Assembly (NCBI GenBank): GCA_031399165.1
Contig: JANNOO010000007.1
Location: 180,207-244,206 of the forward strand
Origin: JAKFWI01 sp031399165
Lineage (GTDB): Bacteria > Pseudomonadota > Alphaproteobacteria > Caulobacterales > Aquidulcibacteraceae
Direction: 5' to 3'
DNA: 64,000 nt
Under the pieces are notes generated by a model. That model saw only the letters and a list, made by a program, of their open reading frames with translations. It was not told the DNA's origin and searched no databases. Every line of letters starts with the position of its first letter. Positions within the stretch are counted from its first letter, which is position 1. The translations under genes and the position numbers were made by a program. Below are positions 54,244 through 62,664 of this stretch, in pieces.

Positions 54244-55472
54244 AGCTTCATATTCTAAAGGCGGTTGCGGCGTCTGCCTTTTTACTTAGCGCCGCGTGCG
54301 GTGCGCAACGCGCCGAGGAAAGCGCGGAGACCGCAGCCCAGGACTATGAGCGCGGCGCTCACAACGGTCGCCTGCTGCGCGACGGTGATTTTGCCGTGGA
54401 AATGACGATCTTTGAAGACGGCGTGCCGCCGGAGTTCCACATTTACGCCTATCGGGGCGACAAGCCGGTCGATCCGAAGCAGGTACAGCTGAGCGTCACG
54501 CTTACGCGCCTGGGCGGACGTAGCGACACGTTCCAGTTCGAGCCGCGCGAGGATTACCTGCTCGGCAAGGGCACGGTGAAGGAGCCGCACTCGTTCGACG
54601 TAGCCGTTCGCGCGGTCGAAAACGGCAAAACCCACAATTGGACCTATCAGTCCTATGAAGGGCGCACGACTATCGGCGCGGCGCAGGCTGAGGCTGCAGG
54701 CGTCGCCGTTGAGCCGGCGGGTCCGGCAAACCTAGAAGAAACCGTGACGCTGTCGGGGCGGGTGGAGTTGCAGCCGCACGGCCGCTCCGATGTCACAGCG
54801 TGGTATCCCGGCCGCATCGTGGCCATGTCCAAGTCGATCGGCGAGCGCGTTCGGCGCGGCGAGACACTCGCGCAAGTCACCTCCAGCGAAAGTCTGCAAA
54901 CTTACTCGATCCCGGCGCCGATCGCCGGCGTGGTGATGGCGCGCAACGCCAATGTCGGCGACGTGGCTGGCGCTTCGCCCCTGTATGTGATCGCGGACGC
55001 GACAAAGGTTCATGCGGAATTTTACGTATATCCGCGCGACGCGGAACGTTTGCGGGTAGGGCAGACGATCACCATCCGCGATCTCGGCGGCGGACACACG
55101 GCCCACTCCACGATCGAGGCGATCCTGCCGACCACCGACATGATGACGCAGACAATCGTTGCGCATGTCGATTTGCCCAATCCTGAAAGTCTGTGGCGTC
55201 CGGGACAGGCGATTGAGGGCAAAGTCGTAGTAGCTACGCAGAGCGCGCCTTTAGCCGTGCGCACGCGCGCCTTGCAACGGTTCCGTGATTTTACCGTTGT
55301 CTACGCCCGCGTCGGCGAGACCTACGAAGTGCGCATGCTGGAACTCGGTCGTCAGACGCCCGAATGGACTGAGATCAAAGGCGGCATCGCGCCCGGGGAA
55401 GTTTATGTCAGCGACAACGCATTTTTGATCCGCGCGGACATCGAAAAGTCCGGCGCGAGCCATGATCACTAG
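54240..55472 (+). CDS. Periplasmic adaptor of the metal RND system (CnrB/CzcB-like)
   Basis: 410 residues. Lipobox-like LLSAACGAQ. An unusual N-terminal domain of about 110 residues (FAVEMTIFEDGVPPEFHIYA...QVQLSVTLTRLGGRSDTFQF) precedes the usual parts: VTLSGRVELQPHGRSDVTAW (beta-barrel), VRRGETLAQVTSSES and IPAPIAGVVMARNANVGDVA (lipoyl), then TIEAILPTTDMMTQTIVAHV and SDNAFLIRADIEKSGASHDH with a terminal His. The adaptor links the RND pump to the outer-membrane channel and may deliver metal. Confidence 0.92.
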   Translation: MKLHILKAVAASAFLLSAACGAQRAEESAETAAQDYERGAHNGRLLRDGDFAVEMTIFEDGVPPEFHIYAYRGDKPVDPKQVQLSVTLTRLGGRSDTFQFEPREDYLLGKGTVKEPHSFDVAVRAVENGKTHNWTYQSYEGRTTIGAAQAEAAGVAVEPAGPANLEETVTLSGRVELQPHGRSDVTAWYPGRIVAMSKSIGERVRRGETLAQVTSSESLQTYSIPAPIAGVVMARNANVGDVAGASPLYVIADATKVHAEFYVYPRDAERLRVGQTITIRDLGGGHTAHSTIEAILPTTDMMTQTIVAHVDLPNPESLWRPGQAIEGKVVVATQSAPLAVRTRALQRFRDFTVVYARVGETYEVRMLELGRQTPEWTEIKGGIAPGEVYVSDNAFLIRADIEKSGASHDH

Positions 55473-55484
55473 GGGCGAACGATA

Positions 55485-58400
55485 ATGCTGAACCGGATCG
55501 TCCATCTGTCCATTCGCCATCGCTGGATTGTGATCGCCGTGGTGCTTTTGCTCGCCGCCGTTGGCGTGTGGAGTTTTCAGCGACTGGCAATCGACGCGAC
55601 GCCTGATATCACCAATGTGCAGGTGCAGATCAATTCCGAAGCAGCAGGCTACTCGCCGATAGAAGCCGAGCAGCGCGTTACATTTCCTATCGAAACAGCG
55701 ATCGCAGGCTTGCCGGGACTTGAGTACACGCGCTCGATATCGCGCTACGGCCTGAGCCAGGTCACCGTCGTCTTCAAGGACGGTACGGACATCTATCTGG
55801 CGCGCCAACTCGTGAATGAACGCCTGCTGAGCGTGCGGGGACAATTGCCGGAGGGCGTGGAGCCGGAATTAGGCCCCATCGCAACCGGGCTCGGCGAAAT
55901 TTTCATGTACACAGTTGAAGCCGAGCCCGGCGCGAAGAAACCGGACGGCGCGGACTGGACCTCCGAGGACATGCGTACGCTGCAGGATTGGGTAATCCGG
56001 CCGCAATTGCGCAATACGCCCGGCGTGACCGAGGTCAACACAATCGGCGGCTATCGTCGCCAGTACCACGTCACGCCATGGCCCGATCGACTCGCCGCCG
56101 CAGGCCTCACGATGGACGATGTCATCACCGCGCTCGACGAGAACAATTCGAATGTCGGCGCCGGTTACATAGAGCGTTATGGCGAGCAATTGTTGGTGCG
56201 ATCCGGCGGGCAGGCTGCCGGGATTGAGGATTTGCGCCGGATCATCGTCGCCAATCGTGGCGGCGTTCCAATTCGTGTCGCTGATGTCGCGGATGTCAAC
56301 ATGGGCGAGGAATTGCGCACCGGCGCGGCTACCGAAAACGGCCGCGAGGTCGTGCTAGGCACGGTGTTCATGCTCATGGGCGAGAATAGCCGCCAAGTCG
56401 CCCAGGCTGTAGACGCCAAGCTGAAAGAGGCGGCGAAGGCGTTGCCTGCGGGCGTCATCGCCCGTCCGATCTACGACCGAACCGAATTGGTCGATCGCAC
56501 GATCGAGACGGTCGAAAAAAACCTGCTGGAAGGCGCGTTGCTCGTCATCGTGGTATTGTTCCTGCTGCTTGGAAATATCCGCGCGGCCCTGATCACCGCG
56601 GCGATCATTCCATTGTCCATGCTGCTGACGATCACTGGCATGGTGCAGAACCGGATTTCCGGCAATCTAATGAGTCTGGGCGCGCTTGATTTCGGCCTGA
56701 TCGTCGATGGCGCCGTTATTATCGTGGAAAACTGTCTACGCCGTTTCGGCCTTGAACAGCACCGGCTTGGCCGTTTGCTGACGCAGGAAGAGCGTTTTGG
56801 CCTTGCCGAAAGCGCGACTCTTGAGGTGATACGGCCATCCTTATTTGGCGTGCTCATTATCGCCCTTGTGTATGTCCCGATCTTCGCGCTGACGGGCGTT
56901 GAAGGAAAAATGTTCCATCCGATGGCCTTCACGGTCGTGTTCGCGCTTACGGCGGCGCTGATCCTGTCGCTGACCTTCGTGCCGGCCGCCGTCGCCATGT
57001 TCGTGACCGGCAAGGTGGATGAAAAAGAAAGCCGGATCATGCGCGTCGCCAGAGGGTGGTACGAGCCGGCGCTGGACTGGGCGCTCAAGGCGCGCACGCT
57101 GGTCGTGGCCGGCGCGACCGTGCTGGTTCTCGTGTTCGGGTTCGCCGCTTCGCGGATGGGGTCTGAATTCATTCCAAACCTCGACGAGGGCGATATCGCG
57201 ATGCATGCGCTACGCATCCCCGGCACCAGCCTGAGCCAAGCCATCAAGATGCAGGAGACGCTTGAATCGCGTATCAGGCAATTTCCCGAAGTCGAACGGG
57301 TGGTGGCGAAGATCGGCACGGCTGAGGTTGCGACCGATCCGATGCCGCCGAGCGTTGCGGACACGTTTGTGTTTTTGAAGCCGCGCAGCGAATGGCCCGA
57401 CCGATGGAAATCGCGCGCCAAGCTGGTCTCTGAACTACAGGCCGCCGTCGGGCAAATACCCGGAAACAATTACGAGTTCACGCAACCGATCCAGATGCGG
57501 TTCAACGAATTGCTGTCGGGCGTGCGCGCGGATGTGGCGGTGAAGGTGTTTGGCGATGACCTTGACACCCTTCTTGAGACGGGAGCGGCGGTCGAGGAGG
57601 TTGTGTCGGGCGTGCCTGGCGCGGCGGACGTAAAGCTGGAACAGGTCACCGGCTTGCCGGTTCTGCAGGTCACGCCGGACCGAGACGCGCTGGCGCGTTA
57701 TGGTCTGAATGTGTCGGACATCCAGAACGTAATGCGCGCGTCGCTGGGCGGCGCGGTGGCCGGCCAGATATTTGAAGGCGACAGGCGCTTCGATGTCGTG
57801 GTGCGGCTGCCGGAGGTGCTGAGGCAGAACGTCGACGAAATCGGCCGCCTGCGCATACCCTTGCCCAATGCGGCCGACGGCGTGCGCGGTTTTGTGCCGC
57901 TGCAAGAGGTCGCTAAAATCGAACTTTCGGTCGGCGCCAATCAGATCAGCCGCGAAAATGGAAAAAGGCGCGTTGTCATCACAGCCAATGTGCGCGGCCG
58001 CGATCTTGGCTCCTTCGTGTCTGAAGTGCAGCGCAAGGTCGGCGCGGAAGTCGAACTACCGGCAGGGTATTGGGTGCAATATGGCGGCACCTTCGAGCAA
58101 TTGATCTCAGGCGCCCAGCGCCTTGCGCTCGTCGTGCCGGCAGCTCTCCTGCTGATTTTTGGGTTGCTGTTCGCGCTGTTCCGGTCAGCCAAGGACGCGG
58201 CGATCGTGTTTTCCGGCGTGCCGTTGGCGCTGACCGGCGGTGTTTTAGCTTTGCTGCTGCGCGGTCTGCCGTTGTCGATCTCAGCGGGCGTCGGGTTCAT
58301 CGCCCTCTCGGGCGTCGCGGTGCTCAACGGCGTCGTCATGCTTACGTTTATTCGCAGTCTGCGGGCCGAAGGACGCGGTCTTGATGAGGCCATCCGCGAG

Positions 58401-58664
58401 GGCGCGTTGACGCGGTTACGGCCGGTGTTGATGACGGCGCTCGTCGCCAGCCTTGGCTTTCTGCCAATGGCTTTCAACGTTGGCGCGGGTGCGGAAGTGC
58501 AACATCCGCTCGCCACGGTGGTGATTGGCGGCGTCATCTCATCGACGTTGCTTACTCTCTTGGTGCTGCCGGCACTCTACCGGCTCGTGCATCGCAAGGC
58601 CGAGCGCGAATCTCCGAAGCAGCGTGAGGGTGTCAGTCAGAGCCCATCTGGCGCATCAGTCTGA
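55485..58664 (+). CDS. Heavy-metal RND efflux pump (CnrA/CzcA-like)
   Basis: 1059 residues, typical for HME-RND pumps. TM1 is followed by the porter motif FQRLAIDATPDITNVQVQIN. The proton-relay TM4 reads GALDFGLIVDGAVIIVENCL, i.e. the DFG...DGA...EN signature of HME1-type (Zn/Co/Cd/Ni) exporters. Second periplasmic half includes GVRADVAVKVFGDDLDTLLE. C-terminal TMs include GGVLALLLRGLPLSISAGVG. Third gene of the operon with channel and adaptor; 12 bp after the adaptor gene. Export of divalent cations from periplasm to outside; Ni/Co specificity is inferred from the Cnr-type regulators. Confidence 0.94.
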   Translation: MLNRIVHLSIRHRWIVIAVVLLLAAVGVWSFQRLAIDATPDITNVQVQINSEAAGYSPIEAEQRVTFPIETAIAGLPGLEYTRSISRYGLSQVTVVFKDGTDIYLARQLVNERLLSVRGQLPEGVEPELGPIATGLGEIFMYTVEAEPGAKKPDGADWTSEDMRTLQDWVIRPQLRNTPGVTEVNTIGGYRRQYHVTPWPDRLAAAGLTMDDVITALDENNSNVGAGYIERYGEQLLVRSGGQAAGIEDLRRIIVANRGGVPIRVADVADVNMGEELRTGAATENGREVVLGTVFMLMGENSRQVAQAVDAKLKEAAKALPAGVIARPIYDRTELVDRTIETVEKNLLEGALLVIVVLFLLLGNIRAALITAAIIPLSMLLTITGMVQNRISGNLMSLGALDFGLIVDGAVIIVENCLRRFGLEQHRLGRLLTQEERFGLAESATLEVIRPSLFGVLIIALVYVPIFALTGVEGKMFHPMAFTVVFALTAALILSLTFVPAAVAMFVTGKVDEKESRIMRVARGWYEPALDWALKARTLVVAGATVLVLVFGFAASRMGSEFIPNLDEGDIAMHALRIPGTSLSQAIKMQETLESRIRQFPEVERVVAKIGTAEVATDPMPPSVADTFVFLKPRSEWPDRWKSRAKLVSELQAAVGQIPGNNYEFTQPIQMRFNELLSGVRADVAVKVFGDDLDTLLETGAAVEEVVSGVPGAADVKLEQVTGLPVLQVTPDRDALARYGLNVSDIQNVMRASLGGAVAGQIFEGDRRFDVVVRLPEVLRQNVDEIGRLRIPLPNAADGVRGFVPLQEVAKIELSVGANQISRENGKRRVVITANVRGRDLGSFVSEVQRKVGAEVELPAGYWVQYGGTFEQLISGAQRLALVVPAALLLIFGLLFALFRSAKDAAIVFSGVPLALTGGVLALLLRGLPLSISAGVGFIALSGVAVLNGVVMLTFIRSLRAEGRGLDEAIREGALTRLRPVLMTALVASLGFLPMAFNVGAGAEVQHPLATVVIGGVISSTLLTLLVLPALYRLVHRKAERESPKQREGVSQSPSGASV

Positions 58665-58673
58665 GGGGAGGAT

Positions 58674-59426
58674 ATGCTGATGAAATCAGCACACTCGATA
58701 CGGGGATGGATACAAGCCCGCACAGTTTGCGGCGCCGCCGCGAATGCTGGCCTGGCGATGCTCGCGGCCGTGGTCAGTTCGATCCTGTTGTGCGCGCCCG
58801 CGCTCGCGCACGGCGTCGCGGAAGGTGACAAGGGCTACATACAGGAGATCGCCGGCGTAAACATTCTGCCGTTTGTTTACCTTGGCGCGAAGCACATGGT
58901 GACGGGGTATGATCACATCCTGTTTCTCCTGGCCGTGATCTTCTTTCTTTATCGCCTGAAGCACATAGCCACCTATGTCAGCCTGTTCGCCATCGGCCAT
59001 TCCACGACGATGCTGCTGGGCGTGTTGTTTAACGTCGGCATCAATTCCTACATCATCGATGCGATCATCGGTTTGTCCATTGTCTATAAGGCGCTGGACA
59101 ATATGGGCGCGTACCAGCGCTGGTTCGGTTTTCAGCCGAACACCAAGGCCGCGACGCTGATCTTTGGTTTATTCCACGGCTTCGGGCTTTCCACGAAAAT
59201 TATCGAGTACGAAATTTCCCCGGACGGCCTGGTGTTCAATCTGCTTGCCTTCAATGTCGGCGTTGAGATCGGCCAATTGCTCGCGCTGTCGATCATCCTC
59301 ATTGCGATGGGCTTCTGGCGAAAAACGCAAAGCTTCTGGAAGCATGCCTATACCGCCAACGTTGTGTTGATGACGCTCGGATTTCTGCTGACCGGTTATC
59401 AGGTCGCCGGATATTTTATCGCCTGA
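58674..59426 (+). CDS. HupE/UreJ family membrane protein (copy 2)
   Basis: 250 residues with GGGGAGG before the ATG. Signal-like helix ending LCAPALAHGVAEG, then the HupE signature YLGAKHMVTGYDHILFLLAV, FAIGHSTTMLLGVL, and GLFHGFGLSTKIIEYEISPD. Strongly similar to copy 1 at 44514. Here it follows the RND pump gene by 9 bp, which would place a probable Ni/Co permease-type protein at the end of an efflux operon. Confidence 0.9.
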   Translation: MLMKSAHSIRGWIQARTVCGAAANAGLAMLAAVVSSILLCAPALAHGVAEGDKGYIQEIAGVNILPFVYLGAKHMVTGYDHILFLLAVIFFLYRLKHIATYVSLFAIGHSTTMLLGVLFNVGINSYIIDAIIGLSIVYKALDNMGAYQRWFGFQPNTKAATLIFGLFHGFGLSTKIIEYEISPDGLVFNLLAFNVGVEIGQLLALSIILIAMGFWRKTQSFWKHAYTANVVLMTLGFLLTGYQVAGYFIA

Positions 59427-59439
59427 ATGGAGCCAGAGG

Positions 59440-60060
59440 ATGTACAACGCCAATAGGCCGGACGCGTCAGACCTGCCCTCAACGTCGCAACTGCTAAAGT
59501 CAACAGGCGTCGCGGCGATCGTCGCCGGTGTGTTGTTGGCGATCGTGGTGTTGCCCGCCGAGTACGGCGTCGATCCAACCGGCGTGGGCTCGGTTTTGGG
59601 CTTAACGCAAATGGGTCGCATCAAGATGCAGTTGGCGCAGGAGGCCGTAACCGGCGCCGCGCCATTGCCGGCGCCAAGTGAGGCGCCGGCATCAGTTCCT
59701 GTAAGCAGCATCCCGCAACAGCGCGCGACTTCTTCAGCGCCATCGATCGCTCAAGACGAGATCACATTCCAGCTCGCGCCTAACGCCAGCCACGAGATCA
59801 AACTCGTCATGGAAAAGGATGCGTCCGTCCGCTACGCTTGGTTTACCGATGGTCCGGGCGTGAATTACGACACCCACGCTGACGCGCCGGGCATTAGCTA
59901 TCACGGCTACAGCAAGGGCGTGAATGAGGACCGTCTGGAGGGCGATCTCAAAGCCGCCTTCAAGGGAAGCCACGGCTGGTTTTGGCGAAATCGCGGCGGG
60001 CAGGCCGTTACGGTCACGCTTCAAGTCAGAGGCGATTACACCGAGGTCAAGAGGTATTAG
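59440..60060 (+). CDS. HupE-associated transmembrane anchor protein (copy 2)
   Basis: 206 residues. One TM (STGVAAIVAGVLLAIVVLPA) directly followed by EYGVDPTGVGSVLGLTQM, a Pro/Ala linker, and the periplasmic part with ITFQLAPNASHEIKLVMEKD, VNYDTHADAPGISYHGYSKG and GSHGWFWRNRGGQAVTVTLQ. Motifs EY..D.TG.G...GL, D.H.D and HGW..N are shared with the copy at 43860. It ends the RND operon and is followed after 100 bp by the convergent, C-terminally truncated relaxase gene. Confidence 0.75.
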   Translation: MYNANRPDASDLPSTSQLLKSTGVAAIVAGVLLAIVVLPAEYGVDPTGVGSVLGLTQMGRIKMQLAQEAVTGAAPLPAPSEAPASVPVSSIPQQRATSSAPSIAQDEITFQLAPNASHEIKLVMEKDASVRYAWFTDGPGVNYDTHADAPGISYHGYSKGVNEDRLEGDLKAAFKGSHGWFWRNRGGQAVTVTLQVRGDYTEVKRY

Positions 60061-60160
60061 CGCCGCTCTACGCAACCTCTGGCGGGTTGCGTCGAAGCTG
60101 TCGTAGTCGGTGCTCCCCGCCGGTGGTTTGACCTGGCCCGTAACGGATCGCGTCGCGGCG

Positions 60161-61348
60161 CTAGCGCTGCAGCAGCGAGCGCAGTCCGGTTTGCCGGGCC
60201 TGCGCCTCCGCACCGCGTTGCGCGGAGCGTTCGTTGACCAGGCGCTTGCGGATATCGAGATGCATTTCCATGGCGCCGAGCCGCTCGCGCCAGTCGGATT
60301 TGAAGCTCAGCACGTTGCGCTTTACTTCGCTCGCAAGACCGAGCCGCTGCAGCTCACGCGCCCGCGCCTTCAGCGCGCCGGTGACGTTCGGATCGCCATT
60401 GGCGGCCGTTAGATCAGCGACACGGACCTGGCCATCGGGGCCGATCTGACCGGCGATCATGCCGTCCAAGCGCGTAGGGCGGTGCGCCCGCGTTTCGCGA
60501 TCAAGCGCGCGGCGCTCGTCGTCCCGCGTCCGGTTGCCAAGCCGGTCGGTGGCGATATCACGCGCCGCTTCGCGAAAACCGTGCTTCACAAACTCACGTG
60601 GAATGACCAGATCGCGACCATCCCGCGTCTTCCCGCGCAGGATGATGTGGGTGTGGGGATTGTCCGTGTCGTGGTGGTTCACGGCGACCCATTCGAGGCG
60701 CGTCCCGAGCGCCGCTTCGGCCCGCTGCATGACCTCACGGGTGTAGCCCTTGAGGTCGCCAATTGCTGCGCCGTTTTCGGGCGCCAGGATGATCCGGAAA
60801 TGGCGCCGGTCAGCTTTGGCCCATGCCGCTGCTTTGCCGGCGCCGTCTACGCCTTCACCGCCGGCGTTGTAGAACAGGCTGGCCTCCGCCGCCCCATCGC
60901 GCGCGAGGTAGGCGGTGTGGGCGCGAGCGTGCGCTTCCTTTGCGTCCGCGCTTGGCTCGGTGTCGAGCGTCTGTTCCTGGGCTTGCGCCGCCGCCTCGCG
61001 CGCCACGTAGCGTGCGTGCGCTTGGAGCGCGCCGCCACCGCCGCCGCCATGACCGAAATAATGGATCTTCACCACGGCGCGCTGACGCGAATCGAAGGCA
61101 TAGGAGCCCGAAGTAACCTCGTGGCCAAACCCGAAGCGCCGCGGTCCGCCAAGCCTTTCGGCGAGCTTGTGCGAGAGCGTTCCACGCCCGCCGCCGCCGC
61201 CTTGAGCGCGGCCACTTTTGGCCTTGCCGATCAGCTCGTCGCGTTCGATTGCGCGATGAAACCGCATCGAGCCGAGCGATGCGATCGCTACCGCGTCGCG
61301 ATGCAAGCGCTGGGCCCGGAATATCTGATTGAAGCTCGTCGCACTCAT
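60161..61348 (-). CDS. MOBP-type relaxase, C-terminally short (VirD2/DUF3363-like)
   Basis: 395 residues from the ATG at 61348; ATGs at 61438 and 61267 are also possible. The relaxase core shows FRIILAPENGAAIGDLKGYT, the histidine triad VNHHDTDNPHTHIILRGKTR, REFVKHGFREAARDIATDRL and the GNRTRDDERRALDRE segment. The DUF3363-type region begins (DPNVTGALKARARELQRLGL, IRKRLVNERSAQR) but stops after about 60 residues; family members of this type usually run to 600 or more. The transferred-strand nicking domain is therefore present while the C-terminal part seems lost at the junction with the metal operon. Confidence 0.82.
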   Translation of the reverse strand: MSATSFNQIFRAQRLHRDAVAIASLGSMRFHRAIERDELIGKAKSGRAQGGGGGRGTLSHKLAERLGGPRRFGFGHEVTSGSYAFDSRQRAVVKIHYFGHGGGGGGALQAHARYVAREAAAQAQEQTLDTEPSADAKEAHARAHTAYLARDGAAEASLFYNAGGEGVDGAGKAAAWAKADRRHFRIILAPENGAAIGDLKGYTREVMQRAEAALGTRLEWVAVNHHDTDNPHTHIILRGKTRDGRDLVIPREFVKHGFREAARDIATDRLGNRTRDDERRALDRETRAHRPTRLDGMIAGQIGPDGQVRVADLTAANGDPNVTGALKARARELQRLGLASEVKRNVLSFKSDWRERLGAMEMHLDIRKRLVNERSAQRGAEAQARQTGLRSLLQR

Positions 61349-61440
61349 GGAAGCGGGCCCTTGATGCGGAAGTGAACAGCACCGTGTCCGCACCGTTCGA
61401 GTCCACACCGCACCGTGCGAAAAAGCAAAGCCGCACAAGC

Positions 61441-61480
61441 AATTGGCGAGAAGAAACGGTGCGCTTTATCTTGCCCTAAA
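61441..61480 (+). other. Candidate oriT nic region
   Basis: About 100 bp upstream of the relaxase start the plus strand has GAGAAGAAACGGTGCGC followed by TTTATCTTGCCCTAAA. TATCTTGCC (61467-61475) differs by one base from the TATCCTGCC core of MOBP nic sites and T-DNA borders. Location between relaxase and the next gene is right for oriT. No stem-loop was confirmed. Confidence 0.35.
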
Positions 61481-61620
61481 AATTCTCTCTTCCCGCATCA
61501 TCCCGCTTCTTCACGCCATCAATTTCTCGCACGATTCCGCTTCACAAATCACGCGACGAAAACAGGAGCTGCGTCTGTCGCTTTCACCTTCTACCTGGCC
61601 TCTTCACGAACCGCGATCGA

Positions 61621-62028
61621 CTACGTGTTCGCTCGAAATCGCAACGTCACCGTGGTCGCGATCAGGGCGAAAGCGAACATCGAGAGCAGCAACGGCGTCC
61701 CGGACACGCCGATAGATCCGACAATCGCAAACCCGCTCAGCACGCCGAACGCACATGCGCCGGCGGCTTCCAGAGCGATGAAAGTCGAGCGCCAACGCGT
61801 CGCTACAATGAGCCAATCGAAGAGTAGGGCGACAATGGCCAGCACCGCGAGCCCGACCATGATCGTCATCGTGACATCGCTTTCCAGCCGCCAAGCGAGC
61901 CAGGCCGCACCAGCACTCAAGGCCAGCGGCAACGCACGGCGCGCGCCCGTGGCGAGCAGCGACCAGCCCACCAAAACGAAGATGAAGAAGAGCACGATCA
62001 TGACGAGTTTCCGCGCCCATCCCGGCAT
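61621..62028 (-). CDS. Small four-TM membrane protein
   Basis: 135 residues with four hydrophobic helices (VMIVLFFIFVLVGWSLLATG; LPLALSAGAAWLAWRL; MTIMVGLAVLAIVALLFDWL; LLLSMFAFALIATTVTLRF). No family recognised. It lies between the TraF-like peptidase and the relaxase on the same strand and is probably part of the transfer-associated operon of the element. The 61349-61620 gap on its far side carries the candidate oriT. Confidence 0.65.
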   Translation of the reverse strand: MPGWARKLVMIVLFFIFVLVGWSLLATGARRALPLALSAGAAWLAWRLESDVTMTIMVGLAVLAIVALLFDWLIVATRWRSTFIALEAAGACAFGVLSGFAIVGSIGVSGTPLLLSMFAFALIATTVTLRFRANT

Positions 62029-62059
62029 GCGGAAAAGAACAAGTCAAGAACCGAAGTGG

Positions 62060-62587
62060 CTAGAACAAGGGCCGCCAAACGCCGTCGATGGCGCTCAGCC
62101 GGACCGGCCCCCAATAGCGGCTGTCGAAGGAATCCGCCGTGTCGCCGAGCAGGAATACCTCGTCTGCGCCCAAGGTCCGGCAACCGTCCCAGGACGGCAG
62201 AACCCGTCCAGCATTGTCCCGCGCCAGCCGCGCCACGGCGCCCCGGCCGGGGACGGTCACGCGGTCGCCTTCGGCGCAAACCCGCGTCCCGCCGATCGCC
62301 GCTACGCGCTTGATGAAGCGGTCGGTGCGATCCGTGAAGTCCCGCGCCTGCGTGTAAGCCGGGGAGGCGTCCACCGCTCCCAACGTGACGAACGCACCGA
62401 CCCCAACCGGCCCGTGATCGCGGATATAGAACCCGCGCGGCACGCTCGGCGATGGATTGTAGATCAGCATCGGCGCCGGATGCGCGAACACGGTCGCACC
62501 GCCGATGGCGCCGACCACAGCCAGCGCCGCCGCCAGCCGCCACCGCATCCTTGCCTTGGTCGTCCTCGCACCCATTAACCGGGCCAT
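62060..62587 (-). CDS. traF: TraF-like S26 family signal peptidase
   Basis: 175 residues from the ATG at 62587. One N-terminal TM (LAAALAVVGAIGGATVFA), then YNPSPSVPRGFYIRDHG with the catalytic serine, TDRFIKRVAAIGGTRVC with the general-base lysine, and LLGDTADSFDSRYWGPV. TraF peptidases cyclise or process pilin in IncP-type conjugation. The gene accompanies relaxase and ardC genes in many alphaproteobacterial integrative elements. No other mating-pair-formation genes are seen in the window. Confidence 0.88.
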   Translation of the reverse strand: MARLMGARTTKARMRWRLAAALAVVGAIGGATVFAHPAPMLIYNPSPSVPRGFYIRDHGPVGVGAFVTLGAVDASPAYTQARDFTDRTDRFIKRVAAIGGTRVCAEGDRVTVPGRGAVARLARDNAGRVLPSWDGCRTLGADEVFLLGDTADSFDSRYWGPVRLSAIDGVWRPLF

Positions 62588-62664
62588 GCATCGCCCGCGC
62601 CAGCCCTGGCAAGACCGCACTGTCGCGCACGGCGTTAACCCAACAGCGCGGACTACCCCGGCGC

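Noticed and set aside
59734..60213. Minus-strand frame across the end of the anchor gene toward the relaxase
   Set aside because: Overlaps the conserved anchor protein, and its start lies within the relaxase end; no family features, so not taken as the missing relaxase C-terminus.
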